A DNA stretch of 64,000 nt from the NCBI RefSeq assembly GCF_002257585.1, contig NZ_CP022743.1:1178001-1242000 (forward strand), read 5' to 3'. Of the stretch, positions 51,929 to 61,131 are shown piece after piece. The stretch comes from Mucilaginibacter xinganensis (GTDB taxonomy: Bacteria > Bacteroidota > Bacteroidia > Sphingobacteriales > Sphingobacteriaceae). The notes beneath the pieces are model-generated. The model searched no databases and was not told the origin of the DNA. It was given only the letters and a program-made list of their open reading frames with translations. The position numbers were made by a program, and so were the translations under genes. Position 1 is the stretch's first letter. The number at the start of each line of letters is the position of its first letter.

Positions 51929-53590
51929 CTACACCTCCGCCAGGTATTTATGCACAAAACTGATGGCCATTGAGCCTTCGCCAACAGCCGATGCTACACG
52001 GTTCATGGCACCCGCACGAACATCGCCGGCAGCAAAAATACCGTTACAGCTGGTTTCGAGTAGGAAAGGGTCACGCTTTTGCTTCCAGATCTTGCTAAAC
52101 TCGTCGTAACGCCTTAGTTCCCGGCCGGTTTCAATAAAGCCTTTTTCATCTTTTAAAATATCCAGTTTCAGCCAGTCGGTATATGGTTTTGCCCCGATGA
52201 AAATATAAAGCGCTGCTGCCTGTTTTGTAACGCTCTCTTTGGTTTTAACGTTATAGATGGTTAGCTTTTCAAGGCAATTATGACCCGTTGCTTCGGTAAT
52301 TTCGGTATCGGCTAATACATGAATGTTGGGGATGTTTGCAATCTGTTGTATCAAATAAGCGGACATGGTATAGCTTAAGCTATCTCTCCTGATAATGATA
52401 TAAACGTTTTCAGCAAATTTTGACAGGTAAACTGCAGCTTGCCCGGCCGAGTTGCCGCCACCTATTACGTAAACTTCTTTACCCTTGCATGCCGAAGCTT
52501 CGGTGGTGGCTGCACCGTAATAAATACCGGCTCCGGTGTAGTTTTCAACGCCTTTTACATCCAGCTTGCGATAGTCTACACCTGTAGTGATAACTACTGT
52601 GCGGCTAACTATCTCGGGGCCGTCATCCAGGATAATAGTTTTATAGCCGTCCTTTTGTTTAATATCATTTACCGCCTGCGGCGACAGGAATTCGGCACCT
52701 AAGCGCATGGCCTGGGTTATGGCACGCCGGGTAAGATCAGCGCCGCTTAAGCCTGCCGGAAAACCCAGGTAATTTTCAATCCGGGAACTGGTGCCCGCCT
52801 GCCCGCCCGGTGCTTTGCGCTCAATAAGCAGTGTTTTTAACCCTTCGGAGGCACCGTAAACTGCTGCCGCCAAACCCGCCGGGCCTGCCCCGATGATCAC
52901 CACATCATAAATATCATTGGTGATCTGCGGGTTAGTGCCAATCTTATCAGAGATGGATCTGATGGTGGGTTTGCACGAATAACTGCCATCGTCAAAAACT
53001 ACAACAGGCAATTCATCCAGCCCGACATTGTTGAGTTCCAGTACGGCTTTTGCATCCGGATTTTTCTCAATGTCCAGCCATTTGTAGGGAATCAGGTTGC
53101 TGGCAAGGTAATCTTTAACAGTGTGTGACTGCGGCGAAAATTGGTAGCCAACAACCTTTATGCCTTTAAAATCGGGGATATAATCACTTTGCCAGTCATC
53201 CAGCAAGTCGTCAATAACGGGGTAAAGCCTTTCTGATGGCGGGTCCCAGGGCTTCATCAGGTAATAATCAAGCTGAACATCGTTGATGGCTTTTATGGCG
53301 GCTTCGGTATCTGAATAGGCGGTAAGCAAAACGCGCTTGGCCTTTGGAAATATTTTTATGGCTTTTTCTAAAAAGGCAACACCCTCCATTTCGGGCATCC
53401 GCTGGTCGCAAACAAACATGGCAACCACATCCGAACTGTTTTTCAGATCGATGAGGCTTTCAAGCGCTTCGTTTGCAGAGGTAGTATTGATGATCCTGTA
53501 ATCTTTGCCGTACATCGATTTCAAATCGCGGGTGATGGCACGTAACACCTGCAAATCGTCATCTATCGAAAATATTATTGGTTTTTCCAT
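51929..53590 (-). CDS. Receiver domain fused to glutaredoxin-like and thioredoxin-reductase-like domains
   Basis: This 553-residue protein starts at the ATG at 53590, which places the receiver domain directly at the N-terminus; an upstream in-frame start would add 21 residues. Receiver: acidic D10-D12, phospho-site D62 in VCDQRMPE, T90 and K113. Residues about 143-215 look like a glutaredoxin fold, but the redox motif reads SPQS (152-155). The FAD-binding VIIGAGPAGLAAAVYG begins near 231, and a nucleotide motif VIGGGNSAGQAA near 375. Where thioredoxin reductase has CxxC, it reads GAATTEASAC. It probably acts as a phosphorylation-controlled NAD(P)H/FAD oxidoreductase without dithiol relay. Confidence 0.88.
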   Translation of the reverse strand: MEKPIIFSIDDDLQVLRAITRDLKSMYGKDYRIINTTSANEALESLIDLKNSSDVVAMFVCDQRMPEMEGVAFLEKAIKIFPKAKRVLLTAYSDTEAAIKAINDVQLDYYLMKPWDPPSERLYPVIDDLLDDWQSDYIPDFKGIKVVGYQFSPQSHTVKDYLASNLIPYKWLDIEKNPDAKAVLELNNVGLDELPVVVFDDGSYSCKPTIRSISDKIGTNPQITNDIYDVVIIGAGPAGLAAAVYGASEGLKTLLIERKAPGGQAGTSSRIENYLGFPAGLSGADLTRRAITQAMRLGAEFLSPQAVNDIKQKDGYKTIILDDGPEIVSRTVVITTGVDYRKLDVKGVENYTGAGIYYGAATTEASACKGKEVYVIGGGNSAGQAAVYLSKFAENVYIIIRRDSLSYTMSAYLIQQIANIPNIHVLADTEITEATGHNCLEKLTIYNVKTKESVTKQAAALYIFIGAKPYTDWLKLDILKDEKGFIETGRELRRYDEFSKIWKQKRDPFLLETSCNGIFAAGDVRAGAMNRVASAVGEGSMAISFVHKYLAEV

Positions 53591-53844
53591 CGTAAAAGGT
53601 GTGTTGCCGTAAGGTAGTAATTTATTGCAAAAGTAATATAGTTTAGGATGCAAACAGTTATGTTTTTTAGGAAAAATGAAGATGAAAATGCGCCTTTAAG
53701 GATGCTGGGCGCTATTTTTATTACTTACCGCAGTACCTGATATTGACAGTACGCAGCAAACAGCACAGGTGTATTTATAAAATATTAATAGCTTTGAAAC
53801 CGGGTACACTGCCAGCCGGTAACAGTGCCGCAACATACAACCAT

Positions 53845-54525
53845 ATGAATCATATACTTGACAATCCCGCTTTTAACGCCCTTAATACCGGTAATAAAAC
53901 ACTTTCTAAAGGCACTGAAAAGGCTAAATATTTCCCTGCGGAGATCTCTCCATTTTCGGGGCTTGCTGAAAATACCTCTGAAAACTTTAATACCCTTTAC
54001 GAGGTTGCGCCAGAAAATACCGTATTTGGCTTTGTAAGCGCTGAACTGATTGCCGTACCAGCGCCCTGGAACGTTTTGCAGCGGATGGACGTTTTACAGA
54101 TGGTGTGCGAAACGCCCGCAAGGGACGCTGCCGCCACAGAGCCCGTTATTGCCCTTGGCGATGAGCATATTCCCGCAATGCTGGCGTTAACCAAATTAAC
54201 TAATCCCGGTCCTTTTGCACAACGCACAATTGATTTTGGACATTACCGCGGTGTTTTTGATGGCGACCAGCTGGTATCAATGGCTGGTCAACGGATGAAC
54301 CCTACGCCTTATGCCGAGATCAGCGCAGTTTGTACCCATCCGGATTATTTGGGCCGCGGTTATTCGGCGCAGTTGATCCTTAACCAGGTACAGCGGATTA
54401 AGGCAGCAGGCGAAATCCCTTTTCTGCATGTGTTATCATCTAATGAACGGGCGATAAAACTTTACCGCTCGCTGGGGTTTGTTACCAGGAAAGAAATTTC
54501 TATCTATATCATAAAAAAGGACTGA
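53845..54525 (+). CDS. GNAT-family N-acetyltransferase (FR47-like)
   Basis: This 226-residue protein starts at the ATG at 53845; the longer frame upstream has no protein-like composition. The C-terminal half is a GNAT domain: ISAVCTHPDYLGRGYSAQLI gives strand 4 and the acetyl-CoA loop, and FLHVLSSNERAIKLYRSLGF is the classical end. The N-terminal half (about 1-105) is more variable, as in FR47-like members. The acceptor is unknown. It is divergent from the receiver-reductase gene, with a 254 bp gap. Confidence 0.88.
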   Translation: MNHILDNPAFNALNTGNKTLSKGTEKAKYFPAEISPFSGLAENTSENFNTLYEVAPENTVFGFVSAELIAVPAPWNVLQRMDVLQMVCETPARDAAATEPVIALGDEHIPAMLALTKLTNPGPFAQRTIDFGHYRGVFDGDQLVSMAGQRMNPTPYAEISAVCTHPDYLGRGYSAQLILNQVQRIKAAGEIPFLHVLSSNERAIKLYRSLGFVTRKEISIYIIKKD

Positions 54526-54957
54526 AAGAACCATTCTTGCCTAAACAGTCTCAAATGCTCAGATAGTGGCAGCTGTAGTTATCGCTAATGAGATATTTTA
54601 AATATTATAACTTGAGTTCGGCATAAGCAAAAGTTAGTCCAATACCTAAACCGCTCTACCACCACGTGCAATTGTTGTTTTAGAAAAGGCAAGTTTGTGT
54701 GTTCTGCCGGCAGCGCGTTCCATTTTTGCATACGGAACACCCGGAACAAAGTGAAACATATTGATTATCAGTATGTTTGCTTTTTATTAAGTGCTAAAAA
54801 GAGGTAAGTTGCTGATAATAAACATGTTCCATTATTATATCAAATTTACGTTATTATAAGTCGCACAATAAAATTAACAGCGGATAAATAAATCTGTTTT
54901 TAGCGCATCACGCGCAATTTTCACCAATGCAATCCCGGTAAACGCGTAAATACACCC

Positions 54958-54989
54958 TAATAAATACCGTATTTATACGGTATTTATTA
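54958..54989. promoter_or_regulatory. Perfect palindrome with 15-bp arms upstream of the gluzincin gene
   Basis: TAATAAATACCGTAT (54958-54972) and ATACGGTATTTATTA (54975-54989) are exact reverse complements around TT. No T run follows, so it looks like an operator rather than a terminator. It is 113 bp before the ATG at 55103. The rest of the gap (54526-55102) shows no gene. Confidence 0.65.
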
Positions 54990-55102
54990 TTTAATAAGTA
55001 TGTAATTTTATTTAGCCAAAAATAATACCACAACTTTTATACATCTACAACTTTGATTTAATAACGGCGATACATTTTTATTCACCCCAAATAAATAATA
55101 AG

Positions 55103-56602
55103 ATGGAAACAACAGCAATCACCAGGAAAAAGAAAGGCGGCAAAACCAAACACCCAAAACAACCTGCCGGTACAATCAACGCATGGGAACAGGACCCGGG
55201 TTCAGGCAACCAGCCTGATGGCGGGCAGCTGATCCAGGAACCGGCACCGGATATGAGCGCAACATCGTTACCAACAGCCATTAAAAACCCGGCAAAGGCG
55301 CCGGCGGCCGGTGTTTATACACCCGGTACAGCAGAATTCAGGTATTGGGCGGCAGCGGCGTCGTTAAGTCGCGGGTCTGCATTTTGGAGTGTGCAGCTGC
55401 CCGGCATTTCGTGGGAAGTAGGTAAGACACTGCCGGTTGATCTGGATCACGGGTCGGACCTGAATGCTTATTATGACAGGGTAGGGCTGCGTTTTTTTCA
55501 TGGAATTGTTGGCACACGCACATTTTATTCAGGCGAGAGCCCGGATGTAATTAACCACGAACAGGGGCATGCAGTGCTTGATGCTTTAAAACCCCAGTTA
55601 TGGAACGCCGCAAACCTGGAGGTTCCGGCTTTTCATGAATCATTTGGCGATATGAGCGCTATATTATGTGCCATGCAAGTACCCAGCCTGCGCCACGGGG
55701 TTCTCGCTGAAACCGGTGGCTCACTATACAAATCGTCACGCCTTTCGCGGCTGGCTGAACAGCTCGGCTGGGCGATCCGCCAGAGCGATCCTTCAGACGT
55801 TGATGCCGACTGTTTACGCAATGCGGTGAACTCATTCTTTTACAGGCCACCCCACACATTGCCAACTTATGCCCCCGCATCGGCGTTATCATCCGAACCG
55901 CATTCTTTCTCAAGGGTATTTACTTCGGCATTTTTTGAAGGTATGGCCAATATGTTTCATATCACCACAAATAAAGACGAGGCTGACCTGCTGCAGGTGA
56001 GCGTTGATATGGGTAAGATCCTGGTGGCAGGCATTACTGCAGCAAAAGTTGTTTCGGCTTTTTACAGCCAGGTAGCAGCACACATGGTATCGGCCGCCAA
56101 TGCACTGTTCCCCAATATTGCTTATGGGCAGGCATTAAAGAGCTCATTCATCCGCCACGGGATCATCTCGGTTGCTTCCAGCGCTGCGCTTGCGAAGTTA
56201 AAGATGACGGCTGCTGCGGCAAAAACTATGACCGCTGCAAAAGACAAATCAAAGGATGTGGACAGGATGCGTTTACATGTTGCAGAATACGACCTTGGTA
56301 TGGACAGCATCCTGGTGCATGGGGTATCAGAGCCCAAAAGCTTTGCTATTGCCGGCGCTACGCTAAATGTAGGCATGGTTACCCCGCAAACAGATGATGA
56401 AGCAGCCAAATCATTTTTTGAAGATTTGCTGCGCCGCGGACGCCTCCGGGTCGTGAAAAATAACGTGGCCATGTCGCCGGTGGTGAGGCCAGGCTTGTCC
56501 GAAACGCATCACGAGTCGCACACCCACGAATTGCAGCAGGAAGGCAGCGAGTATGTGTTGAAGCGCGTGCGGATAGACTGCGGGCCCTGGTGCGGGCATT
56601 GA
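55103..56602 (+). CDS. Putative gluzincin zinc metallopeptidase, no signal peptide
   Basis: This 499-residue protein has a Lys/Gly/Pro-rich N-terminus (about 1-70) without a secretion signal. It contains HEQGH (H152, E153, H156) followed 23 residues later by E179 in FHESFGDM, with D183: the HExxH...ExxxD layout of thermolysin-like gluzincins, where the second Glu is the third zinc ligand. Helical Ala-rich parts follow (about 300-390). The last residues read IDCGPWCGH, with Cys493 and Cys497. I do not recognise a described family. No partner gene is evident; a perfect palindrome upstream suggests tight regulation. Confidence 0.7.
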   Translation: METTAITRKKKGGKTKHPKQPAGTINAWEQDPGSGNQPDGGQLIQEPAPDMSATSLPTAIKNPAKAPAAGVYTPGTAEFRYWAAAASLSRGSAFWSVQLPGISWEVGKTLPVDLDHGSDLNAYYDRVGLRFFHGIVGTRTFYSGESPDVINHEQGHAVLDALKPQLWNAANLEVPAFHESFGDMSAILCAMQVPSLRHGVLAETGGSLYKSSRLSRLAEQLGWAIRQSDPSDVDADCLRNAVNSFFYRPPHTLPTYAPASALSSEPHSFSRVFTSAFFEGMANMFHITTNKDEADLLQVSVDMGKILVAGITAAKVVSAFYSQVAAHMVSAANALFPNIAYGQALKSSFIRHGIISVASSAALAKLKMTAAAAKTMTAAKDKSKDVDRMRLHVAEYDLGMDSILVHGVSEPKSFAIAGATLNVGMVTPQTDDEAAKSFFEDLLRRGRLRVVKNNVAMSPVVRPGLSETHHESHTHELQQEGSEYVLKRVRIDCGPWCGH

Positions 56603-56678
56603 GGATTTTTCATAACCTCAACTAGAGATTCTTAATAGAAGAGGATTTTGAACTTTGTGTCTGGAAATAACAATTTTT

Positions 56679-56707
56679 AAACCCCGCTCAAAAGGAGCGG
56701 GGTTTTG
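56679..56707 (+). terminator. Terminator after the gluzincin gene
   Basis: AAACCCCGCTC (56679-56689) pairs with GAGCGGGGTTT (56695-56705), with T after it. It separates the peptidase gene from the next small gene. Confidence 0.88.
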
Positions 56708-56777
56708 GGTGCAAATGATAGCTTTCTTTTTACCCAGATTAAATTGGTAATTTTAGGCTTAAATTAAGTCTGTCACT

Positions 56778-57179
56778 ATGGCATCTAAAGAACCGGCAAT
56801 AACCGAAACTGCTTTGAAGCAGGCCCTGGAAAAAAAAAACCTGGAGTTGGTAAGTTACACGCGGAATGATGACGGGACCATGGACGTTGAGGCTAACAAG
56901 CTTTACCCTGCATTAACTGACGACCACGGGCCGTTGTATGTGCCGCTGCCGGTGTCGTTAACGATCTCGCCTAACGGCGAACATGATGTAAAAAGTATTG
57001 AAAACGATAGTCCCGACAAGGACGCAGCCCGGGACGCCAAACAGTTTGTGAAAATGCTGATAGACAATAAGCAACTTAGCGGTATGCCCGGCGAACAGCA
57101 ATTACACACCACCCATAAAATTGACACCAATGCCAAAGGCCAGCGCGTGATTCGGCGGCAAGGATTTTCGGGAAGTTGA
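56778..57179 (+). CDS. Hypothetical cytoplasmic protein
   Basis: This 133-residue hydrophilic protein shows no signal peptide or membrane helix. It starts with a helical stretch (ETALKQALEKKNLEL), has a short beta-rich middle (LYVPLPVSLTIS) and a basic, Gln/Gly-rich end. I do not recognise it. A terminator 71 bp upstream makes it an independent unit. The 57180-57480 gap after it has no gene that I can support; it contains a short ATTGTACAAT palindrome near 57434. Confidence 0.65.
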   Translation: MASKEPAITETALKQALEKKNLELVSYTRNDDGTMDVEANKLYPALTDDHGPLYVPLPVSLTISPNGEHDVKSIENDSPDKDAARDAKQFVKMLIDNKQLSGMPGEQQLHTTHKIDTNAKGQRVIRRQGFSGS

Positions 57180-57483
57180 GATAAGATGAGGGTATTGTAC
57201 AGCTAAATTGAAGAGCTGATGTCTCCGGGCTGATTATCTTTGTGAACCTCAGCTCTACTTGATCAACACATAAGCCTTTTTTGAAAAATATCTGGATGAC
57301 GCGCGATAGCATAGCGCGCTATTACCGAAATTCACCAACCGATTGTCTTTTTTACCTTTCTGACTTTCCCGACATTCTAACCGTCCATCTCTTTCTCCGT
57401 TTTTTCCTTTTACCTTTCATCTCAATTAACTAATATTGTACAATTGACAATTACAAACCGTACTACACCTAAAGAAATCTGTG

Positions 57484-57813
57484 ATGCCCAGGTATTGTTT
57501 AACGCTCGACCTAAAGGATGACCCTGCTTTAATTGCTGAATATGAAAGGCATCATGAAGCGGTGTGGCCCGGGATCAGGAAAAGCATTCTGAATGCGGGA
57601 ATTACAGCTATGGAGATCTACCGCTTTGATAACCGACTGTTTATGATCATGGAAACCGACAATAGTTTCAGCTTTGATCGTAAAGGCAAAATGGATGCAG
57701 GCAACGCAGAAGTGCAGGAGTGGGAAACCCTGATGTGGAATTACCAGCAGCCGTTAAAAAATGCGCTGAAAGGAGAAAAATGGGTATTGATGAAACAAAT
57801 TTTTTCATTGTAG
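57484..57813 (+). CDS. L-rhamnose/L-fucose mutarotase (RhaM family)
   Basis: This 109-residue protein starts at the ATG at 57484 (a GTG lies just before it). It has the RhaM fold of a ferredoxin-like dimer: RYCLTLDLKDDP, YERHHEAVWPGIRKS with the catalytic His in the RHH pair, AMEIYRFDNRLFMIME and a C-terminal EWETLMWNYQQPL helix. It interconverts alpha and beta anomers of a 6-deoxy sugar. Directly upstream of an alpha-L-fucosidase and fucose-degradation genes, it most likely acts on L-fucose. It heads the cluster 57484-62801. Confidence 0.9.
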   Translation: MPRYCLTLDLKDDPALIAEYERHHEAVWPGIRKSILNAGITAMEIYRFDNRLFMIMETDNSFSFDRKGKMDAGNAEVQEWETLMWNYQQPLKNALKGEKWVLMKQIFSL

Positions 57814-57970
57814 AGAAAACATCAAGACCCAGGAAAATATAGATAAACTTTTTCAGTATTTCAGGGAGATGAATCTTACAGACACGGGAGGTTTGGGATT
57901 GAAAGATTGTCTGTTGCTGAGAACGATTTAGAAATTTAATAGAGCCATTAACCTAATAAATAGATCTATC

Positions 57971-59326
57971 ATGCTAAAAAAACTACAACTCGCGCTGTTG
58001 CTGATTATCCTTAGCCAGGCAACTTTTGCGCAAAAACAGATCGGAAACGAAACGGATGCACAAAAACAAAAACGGATGGAATGGTGGGCCGACAGCCGTT
58101 TTGGGATGTTTATCCACTGGGGACTGTATAGTGGTGCTGCCCGTCACGAGTGGGTGAAACATAACGAGAAGATTGACAATGCCGGCTATCAAAAGTATTT
58201 TGACCAGTTTAACCCCGACCTGTTTGAGCCAAAAAAATGGGCGCATGCCGCCAAAGCAGCCGGGATGAAATACGCGGTGCTTACCACCAAACATCATGAA
58301 GGGTTTTGCCTGTTCGACTCTAAATATACCGATTACAAAGCACCAAATACGGGTGCCAAACGCGACCTGGTGCGTGAATATGTGAATGCTTACCGCGCCG
58401 AGGGACTAAAGGTGGGTTTCTACTACTCGCTGCTAGACTGGCACCACCCCGATTATACTATTGACGACATCCATCCACAGTCGCCAAAAGATAAAAGCGA
58501 TGCTAGCTATGCTGCACTGAATAAGGGCCGCGATATGGCTAAATACAGGCAATATATGCGCAACCAGATCACCGAGCTTTTAACCAATTACGGTAAGATT
58601 GATATTTTATGGCTGGATTTTTCCTTCCCGCAGAAAAACGGGCATGGTAAAGGAAAAGACGACTGGGGATCGGTTGAATTGCTGAAACTGATCCGTAAAC
58701 TGCAGCCGGGGATTATTGTTGACAACCGGCTTAACCTGGAAGAATATAAGGACGGAGCAGATTTTGAAACCCCCGAACAAGTGAGCACCGCCGAACTGGC
58801 TAAATACCGCGGTAAAACCTGGGAAACTTGCCAAACGTTCTCCGGTTCATGGGGTTACTATCGCGATGAAAATACATGGAAAACCCATCGCCAGCTGCTG
58901 GATCTGCTGATTACTTCGGTAAGTAACGGCGGCAACCTGATCTTGAATGTTGGGCCAACCGCCCGGGGCGAGTTTGACTACCGCGCCACCCGCGCGCTTG
59001 ATAGCCTTGCCTCCTGGATGCATGCCAACAGCAAAGCAATTTACAATTGCACCTTCGCACCTGACTCCTACAAAATTCCCGAAAATGATAAACTGACCTA
59101 CAACGCAAAAACCAAACGGCTATATGTACATTTGTATGATTACCCCGCAGGTGGTACTATAACTTTATCGGGCTACGCCGGTAAAATAAAGTATGCGGCT
59201 TTTTTAAATGATGCTTCGGAGTTATTATACAAACCATCGGCAACAAACCCGGATGACCTTGTGTTAACACTGCCGGCTAAAAAGCCTGATTTTGAGATTC
59301 CGGTAGTGGAACTTACCCTGCAATAA
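57971..59326 (+). CDS. Secreted alpha-L-fucosidase, GH29
   Basis: This 451-residue protein has a signal peptide (LALLLIILSQATFAQ). The GH29 barrel is clear: FGMFIHWGLYSGAARHEW, AVLTTKHHEGFCLFDS, the nucleophile D216 in DILWLDFS, and TCQTFSGSWGYYRDE. A C-terminal beta domain covers about 350-451. It releases L-fucose from glycans in the periplasm. The dehydratase start codon lies 12 bp after its stop, so it belongs to the same operon as the fuconate-type enzymes, which use the released sugar. Confidence 0.95.
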   Translation: MLKKLQLALLLIILSQATFAQKQIGNETDAQKQKRMEWWADSRFGMFIHWGLYSGAARHEWVKHNEKIDNAGYQKYFDQFNPDLFEPKKWAHAAKAAGMKYAVLTTKHHEGFCLFDSKYTDYKAPNTGAKRDLVREYVNAYRAEGLKVGFYYSLLDWHHPDYTIDDIHPQSPKDKSDASYAALNKGRDMAKYRQYMRNQITELLTNYGKIDILWLDFSFPQKNGHGKGKDDWGSVELLKLIRKLQPGIIVDNRLNLEEYKDGADFETPEQVSTAELAKYRGKTWETCQTFSGSWGYYRDENTWKTHRQLLDLLITSVSNGGNLILNVGPTARGEFDYRATRALDSLASWMHANSKAIYNCTFAPDSYKIPENDKLTYNAKTKRLYVHLYDYPAGGTITLSGYAGKIKYAAFLNDASELLYKPSATNPDDLVLTLPAKKPDFEIPVVELTLQ

Positions 59327-59338
59327 TTGAAACAGATA

Positions 59339-61000
59339 ATGTCAACACAAAAATATAGTTACATCCGCATCCACCCGAAAGATAATGTTTTGGTGGCTTT
59401 GCAAAACCTGGCCCAGGGCACGGAAATTAATTTTGAAGGGCAAACCTTTAAGCTTACCCAAAATGTTGATGCCAAACATAAATTTAGTATCAGTGCGCTG
59501 AACCCCGGAGATGAAATTTTTATGTATGGTGTATTGGTAGGTAAGGCAACCGTAGCCATTCCGCAGGGCGGCCCCATCAGCACACAGACGGTCCACCATG
59601 CTTCCGGCGAATTTCACCTGGGTAAACGCAAGCTGGACTGGCACCGGCCGGATACCGGCAAATATGCCAACAAAACATTTATGGGCTACCATCGCGCCGA
59701 TGGTTCAGTAGGCACCGGCAATTACTGGCTGGTTATACCGATGGTTTTTTGCGAGAACCGTAACATTGATGTGTTGAAAGAGGCATTGGTAGATAAGCTG
59801 GGCTATAAAAAGGCTAAAAGTTATGAGGGTGATGTTGACCAGCTGATGAGTCTTTACCAGGCGGGAAAATCTGTTGAAGAGATCTTAAATGCGGATATCC
59901 GGGACACCGCTGATAAAGCCAAATCGAACCGTTTCTTTAAAAATATTGACGGCATAAAATTTCTTACCCACGATATGGGCTGCGGCTGCAATCGCAGCGA
60001 TGCACAAACGCTTTGCGGTTTGATAGCTGGTTATGTTACCCATCCTAACGTAGCGGGCGCTACCATATTGAGCCTGGGCTGCCAGAATGCGCAGGTAAGC
60101 ATTTTGGAACAGGAAATAAAAGTACGCGATGCTAATTTCAGCAAGCCACTGGTGATACTGGAGCAGCAAAAGGTAGGTACTGAAAGCGACCTGCTGAAAC
60201 AGGCGCTTAAGCAAACCTTTGCCGGATTGATGCAGGCCAACCAAACGGAACGTACGCCTGCGCCCTTGTCTAAATTGTGCATCGGGCTGGAGTGCGGCGG
60301 CTCGGATGGATTTTCCGGGATCTCGGCAAACCCGGCTTTGGGTTATGTGAGCGATCTGCTGGTGAGTATGGGCGGATCCGTTATTTTATCAGAGTTCCCG
60401 GAGCTTTGCGGGGTGGAGCAGGAACTGAGCGACCGGTGCGTGGACGAAGATAAAGCCAACTATTTTATGCAGTTGATGACCACCTACAATAAACGCGCTG
60501 AGGCGGATGGGTCGGGATTTTATGCTAACCCATCGCCCGGTAATATCCGGGACGGGTTAATTACGGATGCAATAAAATCAGCCGGTGCAGCCAAAAAAGG
60601 TGGCACATCGCCGGTTACCGATGTGCTGGATTACCCTGCAAAAGTATCAAAGCCCGGTCTGAATTTATTATGTACGCCCGGCAGCGATGTGGAAAGTACC
60701 ACTGCCGAAGTAGCAGCGGGGGCCACTATTGTGCTGTTTACCACAGGCCTGGGAACGCCCACCGGTAACCCTGTTACGCCGGTTATTAAACTGTCAACAA
60801 ATACTGTACTTGCATCTAAAATGCCGGATATCATCGACATTAATTGCGGAACAATAATAGAAGGGGAGGAAACTATTCAACAGGCGGGCGAGCGGATCCT
60901 GGACTACGTAATTAAAGTAGCAAGCGGCGAGGCAGAACCGGCATCGGTCAGATTGGGCCAGGATGACTGGATCCCATGGAAGCGGGGGATTTCGTTGTAA
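59339..61000 (+). CDS. UxaA-family sugar-acid dehydratase (probably L-fuconate dehydratase)
   Basis: This 553-residue protein starts at the ATG at 59339. An N-terminal SAF domain (about 8-90) precedes the UxaA catalytic part, with HDMGCGCNRSD and the second cluster GLECGGSDGFSG. The family dehydrates altronate, galactarate and similar acids using a metal. Between a fucosidase and an SDR/FAH pair typical of fucose oxidation, it would replace the usual enolase-type fuconate dehydratase. That substrate is inferred from context; altronate remains possible. Confidence 0.85.
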   Translation: MSTQKYSYIRIHPKDNVLVALQNLAQGTEINFEGQTFKLTQNVDAKHKFSISALNPGDEIFMYGVLVGKATVAIPQGGPISTQTVHHASGEFHLGKRKLDWHRPDTGKYANKTFMGYHRADGSVGTGNYWLVIPMVFCENRNIDVLKEALVDKLGYKKAKSYEGDVDQLMSLYQAGKSVEEILNADIRDTADKAKSNRFFKNIDGIKFLTHDMGCGCNRSDAQTLCGLIAGYVTHPNVAGATILSLGCQNAQVSILEQEIKVRDANFSKPLVILEQQKVGTESDLLKQALKQTFAGLMQANQTERTPAPLSKLCIGLECGGSDGFSGISANPALGYVSDLLVSMGGSVILSEFPELCGVEQELSDRCVDEDKANYFMQLMTTYNKRAEADGSGFYANPSPGNIRDGLITDAIKSAGAAKKGGTSPVTDVLDYPAKVSKPGLNLLCTPGSDVESTTAEVAAGATIVLFTTGLGTPTGNPVTPVIKLSTNTVLASKMPDIIDINCGTIIEGEETIQQAGERILDYVIKVASGEAEPASVRLGQDDWIPWKRGISL

Positions 61001-61131
61001 TAACCTTTGTTATTCTGAACGCAGGGAAAGATCTTCTACATACCTCAGTCAAGCAGGACTAATATCGGGGAGATTTATCGTTTGAATAGGATTTTTTGCT
61101 TCCGCTTACAATGAGAAAAAACAATTAAAAC

